Assembly (NCBI GenBank): GCA_907163375.1
Contig: CAJQUW010003396.1
Location: 248,001 to 312,000 of the forward strand
DNA length: 64,000 nucleotides
Source: Prostheceraeus crozeri
Taxonomy: Eukaryota > Platyhelminthes > Polycladida > Euryleptidae
Direction of reading: 5' to 3'
Shown: positions 34,403-45,654 of the stretch, piece by piece
Position numbering within the stretch: the first letter of the stretch is position 1
Layout of the letters: every line of letters starts with the position of its first letter
Notes under the pieces: generated by a model
Told to the model about the DNA's origin: nothing
The model's database searches: none
What the model saw: the letters and a program-made list of their open reading frames with translations, nothing else
Translations under genes and position numbers: made by a program

Positions 34403-35311
34403 TCATCCATCTGAAGGGACAAACCATTCATGCTCCTTCTCACGAAGACGTGTCCGAAAAAAGTTCGGAAAATGCTGCTCTTTAAACTTCACGCTTTCTT
34501 CAGCTGTGTGTGGACGAGCCCAGTCATCTTCGAATATCATGATGTTCCATTGAGGGAATAACTGCTTGAAGTTGTCCGTGTTGTCCATCAGAAGAGCTCT
34601 GTATGAATTGCCATCCACCGAGTGTGAGAGGAAAACAAGATTAGAGAGCCCATTGACCGACAGACCTCCACAGACATGCCATCTTCTTGCATACTGTTCT
34701 TTATCCATCGGTGGAACCTCAGAGGCCCTATGGGCTCGCAGACGCTTGTTTTGTCGGTTCACACCTCCTGAGTCCAGCTCCCACATCTTCTCATCATGGA
34801 AGAGGCATCTTTCCCAGAACTCTATGGGTTCGTCCTTAAAGCGATCAGCAAAGGCCAAACGATTTTCAATGTGAAACGTTTTTAAGGCGCCCACATATCT
34901 GTAGCGAAGAGATTTCAAACCATTTCGCTTAAACTCATTTGAGATTGTTGACCTGCTGATGGTCTGATCGCGCTGCTCTTTGACTAATCTTTGAATGGTG
35001 GAGATCGAATATTGTTGATTCTCGATGATGATGTTCTTCGTTTCTGGTGATCGCGATGGTCTTCCTCCACCTTTTCCCCTTCTGTCCACAATCTCTTCCA
35101 ACTCCTTGTTCCACATGTTTCTTATTCCACCTTCCGTAACATTCCAACCATCAATCTGAAGCAGGTTTTTCTTTATGATTAAAGCTGACATCCCTTGCGG
35201 TCGATAGTGGTGTACCAATACATGAACAACAGTCCTTTCAGTAGCCGAAATCGTGATCGAGGTGATGTTGGTGTAGGAAACGGCATCGCGTGAATGACAG
35301 CAGATAGACAT
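34403..35311 (-). pseudogene. Tc1-like transposase, frameshifted before the third catalytic residue
   Basis: 302 residues open. Residues about 35-150 are a bipartite helix-turn-helix with a GKGGGRPSRS linker (the GRPR-like AT hook of Tc1), followed by ISTIQRLVKEQ and ISRSTISNEFKRNGL. The catalytic core has LFHDEKMWELDSGG (first Asp) and IMIFEDDWARPHTAEESV (second Asp). The frame stops after WFVPSDG, just before the expected third acidic motif. That motif, DDLWPIERIWRHL, lies immediately downstream (34350-34420) in another frame, so a one-base shift near 34415 separates them. The spacing between second and third acidic residues looks longer (about 45) than the usual 34 of Tc1. Probably inactive, but otherwise well preserved. 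Confidence 0.9.
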
Positions 35312-35613
35312 GATTCATTTGATTAAAAATTAGATATCTATGGTAGCGATATTGATCGCTAACTCGATGATGACGACGAGACTTGACATCAATGGCATAG
35401 TTTTCATTCAAGCCTTTGCAATAGACACTTAGACGCTGAAAAATAATGTCTCGAAATCCGCGTCGAAGTTAACGAACACCCCTTATGTATCGCGAGGTGC
35501 TGTTATTTGGGTACTTATCCGTTGAAACATTACTTGGTAGGTGTAGTTTGAATGCACCAATAGTTTTCATGACGTTTTTATCATCTTTAACATGAATTTG
35601 GCTAACCTACCAG

Positions 35614-37576
35614 CAGAGGCGTCGCGACCGGGGTGTGTGGGGGACCGTAACACCCCCCCCCCCCAATATGAAATTATTAAAAGATTCAGGTAAAATGAGA
35701 AATTTCAGGTAAACCTCCGGTTTGCCGGCAATTCAGCACTAATATTCACTGACGCTGTTCTTAGCCACAAAAACACGTCTTGTCACAAAGACACATCGTA
35801 ATGTCGGGAAATTCTCACCCTTTCTAGACACCAGAAAGTATATGGTTAGTTGTTGTTGATGATATTGATTTGTCACGCGAAAGCGGTCATCATGAAAACG
35901 CTGAAAACGACCTCTACCCGGGATGACTGTACATGTATATGCGAGCAGGAGGAACAGTCGCCTCGCATTTTCTTAAAAATTGGAGCATAAGGCGATGTGA
36001 GTTAGCTCTGCAAAATTAAAAATATCTAAGTGCAATTGAAATGTAATTCCAGTACCCTACCTATAATGTGGCCAGTGAATATTGGCACTGAATCACCTAA
36101 CGCTGAAACGCCTGCAACTCATTCTGCCTAGCTGTGTAGTGTATATTTAACCGTTGATTCATGTAAGTTCTGGCTATTGCGCTGTCCCTTGAGGAGATGA
36201 CGTTATCGTTACGGTGGATTTCATCGAACCTTCCTCATACCAAGTTATTCACACGCGCACCGCGGAAAGCGCACGGTATGAATAAGGCACACCGTCTTCT
36301 CTGTGCGTAGAAGTTTATTGTTAACAGCGTGTTAACTTTCTCGATGCAAACACCATCGAAAATTTCCTTAACAGTCGAGACTACGGGATCCAATTGCGCA
36401 CAAATTAACTTAACGTCATCGGCATTTCATTGGCCACTTAAATAACCACCAATTAAATTATTTTTCATCTATAGGCGTCATTTCCGACCGATTAGATGAT
36501 TAGGTAGGTACCTAGTGTTGGACTTGAGCATGATAGCAGTAGGGGGAAGCTTTCGAACGGAAGTTTTTGGGTCAACGCTGCAACCAAAGCCGGAAAAAGG
36601 GTGATCAAAAGGAAGAGGACATTGATTCATATAGCACCACTATCATCCTCGCACTAAGAACGCCCGCGAATTATTTTGAAAACAGTTGAACCATAAATGG
36701 AAAAAGTAGGACATATGCCCATTTGATCCTTGAAAGGGACTCTCCAATGCATGCATTTCGTGCCACCCGCATTTGGCTAAATAATGCTTCAAATAAGGTG
36801 CGTGGATACCCTTGTGCATCAGAAATTCATAGTAGGTCTCGCATGTGAAGATCCACACAAACATTCCGCAGATGATCATTCTGTAATTTATTGTAATTAG
36901 ACCTATAATGAATTCACAAAAATCGGGCTTCTGTCAAAATTCACAGAGTGAAAGTTAAACAATGTTCCCAAACTTGATTTTATTTATTGTGAAGAGTTCT
37001 ATTACATTAATATGAATAAAATACTGTGTGTGTTGTCATCAAGACCCTGAAAGAATGAAGATAGCATTCTGGATTCCACTCTTTTTGTGATGGTTTCGCT
37101 ACCTTCTAATTATTTCATTCAGCTCTTTCTGCTTCTCGAATTTATTTGTTATCTTTATGAACAAAGAAGGTCAATTATTGATGATAAGACAATTAAGCTT
37201 ATGAAGAATCGTGAGGAAACTAGGCCTGCGCCTGTCAATGTTGCTCACATTCACTAAAATAATGAACTGATGCTCAATCAATCTGGTTGAGGCAATGTAA
37301 AGTCTATCTACTGGAAATATTCTTCCCCTCAGGGAAGGAAGGTGCATCTCCAGTGCCGGGGATGAGATGAGGCAGTGCAGGGGAACTTCCCCACTTTCCC
37401 TCCCCTCAAATCCAACACTGCAGGTACCTCTTCTGTAGGATATAAACATGAAACATGTTGGAATGTGTGTGAGTATGCGTGTGTGCAATAATCAGGCAAA
37501 TTTTGGCTCTTAGTTGTAAATCAGGTAAAATTTAGCAAACACCCCCCCCAATGATGTTTCCTTAGCGACGCCTCTG
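35614..37576. mobile_element. hAT-type element (1.96 kb)
   Basis: Perfect 8-bp duplication CCTACCAG (35606-35613, 37577-37584) and 12-bp inverted ends CAGAGGCGTCGC / GCGACGCCTCTG. Poly-C runs follow the left end (35652-35665) and precede the right end (37542-37549). Internal frames (36643-36879, 37171-37488, both minus) have no recognisable transposase domain, so it is probably non-autonomous. The perfect duplication points to a recent insertion. Confidence 0.92.
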
Positions 37577-37682
37577 CCTACCAGTTAAAAGAATTATCAC
37601 ATTCCTGCCTGCTATTGGATAATTCTGCCCTAAAAGTGAAGTCATAATCATAATAATTACAAATCTCATGATCTACTTTTTT

Positions 37683-38503
37683 TTGTGGAAAATGATAATT
37701 CCTTATCATTCTTGGGCACAATGATAACAAAAGCGAACAATGCATTGTCAACTGATGTGTACCGGAAGCCGACGAAGAGTGGATTGCAGCTACACTGCTA
37801 TATTCATGTCGACCAGGTGTACAAAAGATCACTACTGAAAACCATGTTACATCGTGCTTTTAAACTTACATGAACATGGTCAGATTTTCATGTCGAAGTC
37901 GAAAGACTAAGAACAATGTGCATGAAATTGCAGGATCCTCCAGAACTCTTAAACATCATATTACAACAGCTTCTGAACTGCAAGATGGAGGAGATAACCG
38001 CAACAAGGAGAATTCAAGAAAAGAAAGTGGAGGAAAAGAAGAAGGAAGATAGGCAGATTTTGTCATTGCCATACAAGGATGAGAAATCATCAAAATTTAT
38101 AAGAGACAACAACAAATGCAGAAATTGGAACTAATGTTCTTCCAGTGTTCAAAAGTGCTCAAGTGGAATCCTTCATAACTAACCTGTTCCGAAGCCTCAT
38201 CTGGTAAATAGTCACGATGTAGTTTAGGAATTTCAATGTGATTTGTGCGATGCAAATTATATAGGCTACACAATGAGACATTTATTCGAAAGGGTTGAGG
38301 AGCACCGGCAGTCATCGTCATCTATTGGAAAGCATCGACAACAACATCATAGAGATAATGACATCAATCTGTCACAATTTAAGATCTTAAAGCGATGCAA
38401 CAGCAAATACGATCTCCTGCTGCACGAAATGCTGCAAACGAAGCTTAAAAAGCCTTCACTCAATGGACAGAGTGACTCAGCAAGACCGAGACTTCTTGAG
38501 TAA
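37683..38503 (+). pseudogene. Penelope-like retroelement: RT end and GIY-YIG endonuclease
   Basis: Three pieces in order. The RT thumb: NSLSFLGTMITKANNALSTD followed by VYRKPTKSGLQLHCYI (37685-37873). Then the linker, with LPYKDEKSSKFIRDN (37916-38134). Then the GIY-YIG nuclease, CDLCDANYIGYTMRHLFERV with EEHRQSSSSIGKH and LLHEMLQTKLKKPSLNGQSD (38240-38503). The CDxCxxxYxGYT start and the Glu-containing end are diagnostic of Penelope-like elements. Frame changes and stops occur between the pieces, and the 5' RT fingers/palm are missing. A TCTGACGATGGTCACTTCAGA motif at 39941, of the type found in Penelope terminal repeats, may mark more of the element to the right. Confidence 0.88.
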
Positions 38504-39730
38504 TAATTTTTTCCTTCTCATTTTCTATTTCATGTCGCAATTTTTATTTGCTTTGTTAATTGAGTCTTAAGATATCTGCTGATTTTCTTTACCGTAGTAT
38601 TTGCTCATTTAGGATTGCATGCGTTAAAAAGCCTACTATCGTTTATATGTTTTTGTACCATAGTTCTGAGTTATTCCTTCATAGGACATAAAATAATAAA
38701 TTTCCATAATTTCATAGTTTTGCTATGAAAGTGTGAAAATAATTGAAAACAGTGAAAATAACTGAAATGCTCATTTGTAGGAATAGTTCAGTTATTTTCA
38801 CACTTGATGACAGAGCATGCTCTATAGCAATATCACTGTTGGTTCGATTCATTTACTGGAAAAAAGGTGATACCGGTATATACCATATTAGAATAGTTAA
38901 TATTATGCATCGTTGATATCACGATAGAATGCATTTCCTTGCTCCATTTGGTTCTCATTTGTTTACTAACCACTTATTTTTCATTCTTCATCGGTCTAGC
39001 ATTAGAAGAAGGCTTTTCGGATTTTCGGCTTTTCGGATTTGAACATAGAAATTGTCCAGCTAGTTCAACTTCACTTGCTAATTTGTGTTACTGTTTTAGT
39101 TATCTTTGATAACTTATTACTAATGACTGTTCGTTTGAGAAGCATATTACATTTCTTTGAATTGTTGGGAATGTCCATTAAATCAACCACAAGGATGCCC
39201 TACATAAGCAAAGTTTGCAAGAGTCAATTTTAGAAAACAATTAAACAAATTTGTGGCAGTTTTGTTGCTAAATATGGCTCCATTGGTTTACCATTATGAT
39301 ATTTGAAGGTCATTAATTGCTTCATCCGTGTTTCCTGTAAATTCTAAAACGATTTTCGTACTGTATTCTTAATTGAAATTTCTACTGTTCTAAACTTTGG
39401 TTATTCATCGCACATGTTGAGATGCAAAATTTGAATTGGTGCTGGCGCATCACCCAACAGCTTTCCTCCACCTCTTTTGCAGTCTCCCTGGTGTGGTTAA
39501 GTCTTCATTAGGCCTAGTATTTTATTGTGCTTTGGCTTTGTTAATTCCTGTCATTCATGCGTCAATGTCAAAATTATCAAATTAAACAAGGCAGGATTGT
39601 ATCTTGAACTAACTGCTTCCGCAGCTGAATCAAAAACTGTGAAAGTAACTGATTTTTGAATAAGAAGTTCAAAATCATAGAACTAGGCTATGATTTATCA
39701 TTGCCTTGTGCTGATAACTATGGTACAAAA
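38504..39730. other. Unannotated AT-rich stretch
   Basis: No gene recognised. A small inverted repeat (GTGTGAAAATAA near 38731 and its mirror near 38800) is the only structure noted. Confidence 0.45.
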
Positions 39731-39731
39731 T

Positions 39732-39893
39732 AGTTATACCATAGACAAATGTGATGCATGGAGATTTTCATAGTTCCAAAACACTCGTATTCTGCATAGA
39801 TCACTCGCTAAAGCTCGTGATCTATGCAGAATATTCGTGTTTTGAAACTATGAAAATAAATCTCCATACACCACATCTGTCCATGGTATAACT
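39732..39893. repeat. Hairpin repeat with ~75-bp arms
   Basis: Arms from ATAGTTATACCATAGACAAA and its mirror meet at a 12-base loop (TCGCTAAAGCTC, near 39808). The inner part, CATAGATCAC / GTGATCTATG, pairs perfectly. Likely a small fold-back MITE. Confidence 0.8.
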
Positions 39894-40144
39894 ACTATTT
39901 GTGATTTGAATCTAATGCAAGAATTGGAGAGTAAATAGATTTCTGACGATGGTCACTTCAGATGGTCGAAATATTAAGTTTGTCTGCTTATTTTTATCAA
40001 AAATCTCATGTTAGGTAATTAAATGAATGTTGGATCACTACCTTATTGAGTATATCAAACTCGGAAGCACATGGATCTACAATAACAAATAGAATGCTGT
40101 GATGTTTGACGCTCCTTAACTTGCAAGGCGACTGGAATCACATC

Positions 40145-41729
40145 AAGGTTGGGCAAAAACTTGTATTGGGTATGCAAGTCTTGGGCCAAAACTTGGGGTC
40201 AAAACCCAAACCCAAGCCCAAGTTTAAATAAATGAATGAAATAAAGTAAGCGAAGTGCATTCTTTGTATTTTGTGCTGACATAAAGATTCTTCTATAGGC
40301 CAAAATTCCTATTGGGCCCATGAGAAGTGTGGTATTAGTGGGAAACGATTTATTATTGTAATAATTGTAATTAGTAGCCTAAGTACATGTATTACGTCAT
40401 AAAGTTTTTTAATTTAACCAACACTGATATGCTGACTAATTGAAGATCTTTGTTTTATTTGTGAGTGAGATACACATTGCTCATAGCAAAGCAATTGTTT
40501 TCATTTTATCATTCAGAAATATAAACAAACTTGATAAATATTATAGCTGCGCAGTAAGTGCATGATTGAACATATTTAGAATGCGAAATCGGAATGAGTT
40601 TATATTTGGATAAATGTCTGCTATCGCAGAAAGTTAAGGGTGCGAAGATAACTGCGAAAATGTAAAATATACGGAATATATAAAAATTCAATATGCACAA
40701 ATGCAACAAAATACGTGTAAGCTTACAGTAGATAGGCTGCAATACAGGGATGCGGAGTCCTATCATTTTGATAGGACTCCGACTCCGGGTGGCAAGTATA
40801 TCTAGCATATTATTTTGAAAATTAACTCGCAGCCTACATCATAGATCATTATAGGCTTACCTGAACCTATATTTAGTGATCATTGCTCTATCAATTATCA
40901 ATCATTTTCGATAAAAGTTTATCAATGTCGCTTTAAGTTGGATCAATGCGACTCGGCTCCTCCCATCTTGTTGATGCGTGCTTCACACGGTTTTTCTCCA
41001 GTCTCTACCAAGCAGGATAATCCCCGTCTTTCTCCAAAAAATATGAGTGCACCTTCGATTTTAATATGCGCTTAGAGGAGCCATCACACACGATTAACGT
41101 GAGGGTAAGAGGTAATGCTCTCAAACAAGCTAGTATTCCATTTTTGTCTCTGATGTGACCTTTGGTGCGTAAGTGTGATCGAGGCTAGGAAGGCTTGTCT
41201 TCTCTACCAAATCACCGAGTGAAAAGACAGTCCTTTTTTCACTATCACGGTTCATTCCCTCAACTATTACAAGCTTTGCATCAAAACTGTTGACAACAAG
41301 ACTGTTGTCAACAAAAAGTTGACATCAACACTGTGACAGCTATGCACGAGAATAAGTAATTTGTTTGTATTATATTTCGGGTCTAGTTATAGACCGGAGT
41401 GTGGAGTCCTATCATTTGATAGGACTCCGACTCCAGCAAAAATGATAGGACTCCGGGACTCCGACTCCCCTTGCTACAATATGCATGAACTTTCAATGCG
41501 CGGTATTGTCAAGCTCAGAATTAAATAGCTAATAATCACAAGTATTTCATTTTTGAAATATTCTGTGAATCCAGTGGAAATTTGATAAAATATCATAACT
41601 TTATGCTCTTATCTTGTAGCTCTCCTAAGATTCAAATCAAAATATTAATTTTTGTAACTTGATATGCATATATTCAGCATATATATAAAAAACCCAAATT
41701 TTGCATCACTTACCCAAGGTCCAACCTTG
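40145..41729. mobile_element. hAT-type element carrying hAT copy 3
   Basis: Ends AAGGTTGGGCAAAAACTTGT and the inverse ACCCAAGGTCCAACCTTG, with flanks ATCACATC (40137-40144) and ATCACAGC (41730-41737), seven of eight matching. The inner GGAGTC-family element (40745-41473) is nested inside. Without it the outer body is about 0.85 kb. Subterminal CCCAAGC/TTGGG motifs. Non-coding. The exact first base is uncertain by one. Confidence 0.8.
40745..41473 (-). mobile_element. hAT element, GGAGTC family, copy 3 (729 bp)
   Basis: Starts CAGGGATGCGGAGTCCTATC. The right end GGACTCCGACTCCCCTTG is slightly shortened relative to copies 1 and 2. Flanks CTGCAATA (40737-40744) and CTACAATA (41474-41481) match at seven of eight bases. 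The body is closely similar to copy 2, including the BED-finger segment (near 40945-41060, minus). Confidence 0.92.
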
Positions 41730-41737
41730 ATCACAGC

Positions 41738-42720
41738 TTAAGAACTGTCGTTTTACTGATGTTAGGCGACAATCTACAAATTAGTAATACTAAGAAGCTC
41801 GTGCGCGAATTTGGGAAGAAAATGTCAATAGCTCTCACACTCAATGAAAGCGGCAATATTTCATAAGTGACATTTTCGGTCATCATGCGAAGTGAGATCG
41901 TAACCGGCACTAAGTTTGTAAACAGTGCTTGATCCTAAATTGGGTAGACATACACCATGCAGAGTGAACGAAGGTTCAAAACGTGACAATTGACGAAGGC
42001 ATGTCTTTGTTCTCTCATAGAAGCTGGCGATTATTGTTTACTTTCTAGCGATTTACCATCATTGTTTGTGCTTTTTTGCGGAAATGAGAAAAAATATTTA
42101 AGAAGTTTGAAAAAGAACGAATATAACTTATATATTCGTACTCTTCACATCGCCAAGGATTCTGAAGATACCAAACATGAACATTTTTGATAAAAAAGTG
42201 ATAACACATCATTATCAACCAAAAAGGTCATTATGGTCATGATTTTGTGATAACTTCACGATACCACTAATTAGTTATCAGTTTACCGATTTTGATGACC
42301 AGTATGTCAAAAGAGAGCAGATAATGCTCGTTCTGTCCGTGCCTGATTCACTATCATACTCACATGTTTTCTTTTTGAAAACTTGCGATTTGCAAATTGA
42401 GTGATTTTCATAATTTGAGCACTGGTCAGCAAATACAGCAACGGATGCAAGTCATAGCCCATTCCAAAGCTGAAAATGCACGCCCTCGAATGATTATGGC
42501 ATATTGTTGTGATTGAAAGACATGAGAATCGATTGAAGTAGGCGAAAAATAGGTGGTCCGTTTTTTATGTTCAGCTCTGGCAATTTCAATGGGTGAATCT
42601 TACTGTTAGAGATTTTCTAACCCAACAGTGTTTCTGCGCGGTCGCCCCTGACTATTTCAGCAAATTGTTGGCTGATTATGACATTAAGATAGGAAAACAA
42701 CTCATTGATATTATTCTTTC
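41738..42720. repeat. Repeat blocks shared with 45.05-47.3 kb
   Basis: 41740-41830, 41860-41960 and 42660-42775 each match, diverged, blocks near 47030-47110, 45050-45140 and 45240-45355. Shared phrases include CTGTCGTTTTACTGATG-like, CTTAATTGGGT-like and CAGATGTGACTTATTC-like. No gene recognised. Confidence 0.6.
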
Positions 42721-42724
42721 ACAG

Positions 42725-43238
42725 ATGTGACTTATTCAGTGAACAATCTCTTTGTCATTGTACTAAACTTTTTTGAACAGACTTTTGTTGGCAGCACAGT
42801 AATCTGGACTTTGCTGCACTTTCACTTGAGAGCTCGTCAGAATGCACCTTTTAGGATAGCACGTGCACTATCTCGAAACGGTATTATTGGCTATGAAGCC
42901 TACTCCATGACGATGAAGTGAATCTTCTCCGCTGTACCATAACTTAAGTCCTTTTTCGGTTATCAGCTCCCGCGACGTGTCCATCGCACTTCAGCCAGGC
43001 CAATGACGTCCCAAGTGTATCTAGCTAGTTCGTGCGTAAGTTCTTTCAGTTTTACGCAAGCATGTAGGGTGCGGATGTTCCAGGTTCCAATGACAGTTTT
43101 CTGCAGAGAAAGCTTCAAGATTGGTTTTGTAGGTCCAGTAACACACTTTTCACTTCCACCCTGAATCAAGTCAGTGCCCGTTGTTTGTCCGGGCCTCGAC
43201 CGATTCGGCATGTAACAAATTGTATGTGCATCATTCAC
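42725..43238 (-). pseudogene. RTE-like LINE fragment: 5' endonuclease part
   Basis: Minus strand: VIGTWNIRTLHACVKLKELT, then TWDVIGLAEVRWTRRGS (the EVRW motif carries the catalytic Glu of the APE-type endonuclease). A frame change follows, then ITEKGLKLWYSGEDSLHRHG and VGFIANNTVSR. This is the start of an RTE-clade ORF. The fragment lacks the rest of the endonuclease and all of the RT. It is complementary in coverage to the 3' fragment at 8.8-9.6 kb, possibly from the same family. An upstream frame at 43240-43560 (minus) may be 5' leader. Confidence 0.85.
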
Positions 43239-43560
43239 ATCATTTCATTGGACTGTTGTTTAGGTGACTTGATGGAGCCCATTTCCTCAAGTCCTTGGTG
43301 GTTTTATATCCGAGTTTCCTTTTCCTAGGTGAGTTTCCTCTAAAAAAATAAAGAGTCTTGCCCACCCGTACCCGGTCATACCGGGTGACGATCGGTCGCC
43401 AAATCAGTTTACAACGAGGGGTACCACGAGAAGGTATGGCTGCAGACATAATTGGGAAGGAGAGGTCTCTTGCAAGTGCACTGCAACGCGACGAATCACT
43501 TCCCCTGGTTAGGAGAGACTGTGGTGTTCGCGTCCTAAAAATCCGGAATGTCAAATTCAT

Positions 43561-43992
43561 AATTTTGACAATAATTGATTGGCGGTTTTCTGCTCTATTT
43601 TCTTACTGGTTTAGTTTAATAGAACAGAGTGTATAAAGAAACATTGGAAATTGCATTGTCAAATGATACATTCTCATTTTTTTGACATTTTGACTTCTAA
43701 TGACCTGTAAACCTATTGCACAAATATATTTTATGTAAACCCTTTTATTACTTTTCTAATAATGTATGGCATTCGCATCATGCTACTATTTAATACATAT
43801 TGTAAACATAATCAGAGGTGCAAAAATTAAATGAGCACGAACTTGTGGAAAAGTGCGGTAGTACAAAAGTAGCAGTCAAAGAGTAAAGATACTCCCACTG
43901 ATCCGACAATTTAGTGTATAAGAGCAACTGACACATCTTTCTTACTTTCGCCCATAAACTGCTAATCATTTTCCTGTAGATTGTCACCTAGA
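43561..43992. other. Unannotated spacer
   Basis: AT-rich, no feature recognised. Confidence 0.45.
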
Positions 43993-44000
43993 GTGATGAC

Positions 44001-45049
44001 AAGGGTTCGCAGCCCGCATAAAAAACAAGCCCGGGCTAGCCCGATGCTTTGAAGTTTGCTTAAAGTTCTCCATAGTTTGGCTGTCGACTCACATTTCTCG
44101 ATCGTTGATAACATTTCTTCTATATATTGTCTTGTTCAAAACCCTTCATATTCATGACGATTTCTCTGATAGAACCATCTGATTTCAGAAGATCTGACTT
44201 CAGTTGGTGTACGTCTCTACTCTTGGTCAGGATTGTCAGTAGTGCAATCAAATAGTTTTGGAATTTCTCTTCACTAGAAATCCTATTAAAATTCGCTGTT
44301 TATAGGTTTCAATAACTGTTGATATTTGAGCAGACTCACGTAATGTGTTTTCAGATAATTGTGCAGTCCTGGAGCTTGCGCTTGCTGCTTAAATCTGGTT
44401 GCAGGCCTTACTTTCGGCTATATTATTGCCTGACAGATAGAAATGTAGGAGTGCTTCTAAATTGGCGTGTTGCTTCTTGATTCTGCTTGTAATTTATTGT
44501 TTCAACTTTCAACAGACTGATATTGTTTTGATTTCGCACGATTTCATCTGTGTTTCACGTATAGCGACTGCATTACAAGTTTGAAGTCAAATAAGGGAGA
44601 TCGCTATTGAGGCTGCTCCCAACTTTATCCGCTATTTCAGACATGCTTTCAGAAAGCTTGACCAGTTTTTCGATTGCACCTTTAGTTCATTTCAACATGT
44701 GCTCATTGAACCAGCAGTGCAGCTTGTGTCTTATCCTAACAAACAACGACGCTAAATCTTACCGGGACAATAGTTTCCTAAATGTGATGTCATCACCGCA
44801 TTGTGATTTGCGGAGAATACAATGCGCGTCAGCATAATTAATGAATTTTCCCTATTTGTTGGGAGAATGAAAAATTATTCTTTCAGCGATTTTCTACTTA
44901 AATTTCACTACACATTTAAGATAAAGTCGTCAGCTTTAAAAATCCGGGCTCATTCTTGCAGCCCAGGCCAGGCCGGAAAATTGAGAGAAAGCCCGAGCTG
45001 AAAATATAAGTCGGCTGCCCAGGCCAAGGAGCCAGGGCTGCGAGCCCTA
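44001..45049. mobile_element. hAT-type element with GC-rich ends (1.05 kb)
   Basis: Left end AAGGGTTCGCAGCCCGCATA and right end GGGCTGCGAGCCCTA are inverted. Subterminal zones are rich in GCCCGGGC and GCCCAGGCC. Flanks GTGATGAC (43993-44000) and GTAATGAA (45050-45057) match at six of eight. Non-coding. Confidence 0.7.
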
Positions 45050-45057
45050 GTAATGAA

Positions 45058-45650
45058 AATGGTATTTTTGAGTGACGTTGTCAGTTGTCATGGAAAAGCA
45101 AGATAGTAAACGGTGCATGATCCTTAATTGGGTGCATTCAATATCAAAGGATAAAATTTCTGAATTTTTTATGATTTTGAGCAAACCTTTGAGACGTTTA
45201 TATTTTTGCTATTTGCATGTGGTTGCTAGCAACTTGACGAGCTGAATAAGTAGTTGAGTGATTGTGACCTTAACATAGCAAACCAATATTCTTCTTTCAA
45301 AGATGTGATTTAATCGGTAAGCAATCTTATTGTCATTGTGCTAAATGTAGGTTGGATTTCCTTGTTTAATGTCATTGGTAAATGATCGTGGGTGCACGCA
45401 GGCCTACGTAAATCTAATTCTGTAAATATCATATTTTCTTAACAAAACGTAATTTGTTTACCACCATATTTGCTGATGCTGAGGGACACCAAATTTGCTC
45501 TTAGAGACAACTAGCAAGCAACTAAATGTTGGATCATTCCATATCTATAGGCCCATTGAATGCTTCGGGATCACATGTTCACCTGTAAGTTGGTCAAATT
45601 TTGGCATATCCAACACTCACTCACTTGCAAGACGACTGAGGATATCACTT
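45058..45650. repeat. Repeat blocks shared with 40-42.8 kb, permuted order
   Basis: Contains, left to right, the blocks found at 41860-41960, 42660-42775 and 39990-40140. The last match includes ACTTGCAAGACGACTG just left of the next hAT element. Confidence 0.55.
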
Positions 45651-45654
45651 AATG

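Larger units (their letters stand above)
33841..35483 (-). mobile_element. Tc1/mariner-type transposon, full length (1.64 kb)
   Basis: TA at 33839-33840 and 35484-35485 flank identical 26-bp inverted ends starting AGGGGTGTTCGTTAACTTCG. A single transposase gene lies on the minus strand. The perfect termini suggest recent insertion, although the gene has a frameshift near its catalytic C-terminus. Confidence 0.95.
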
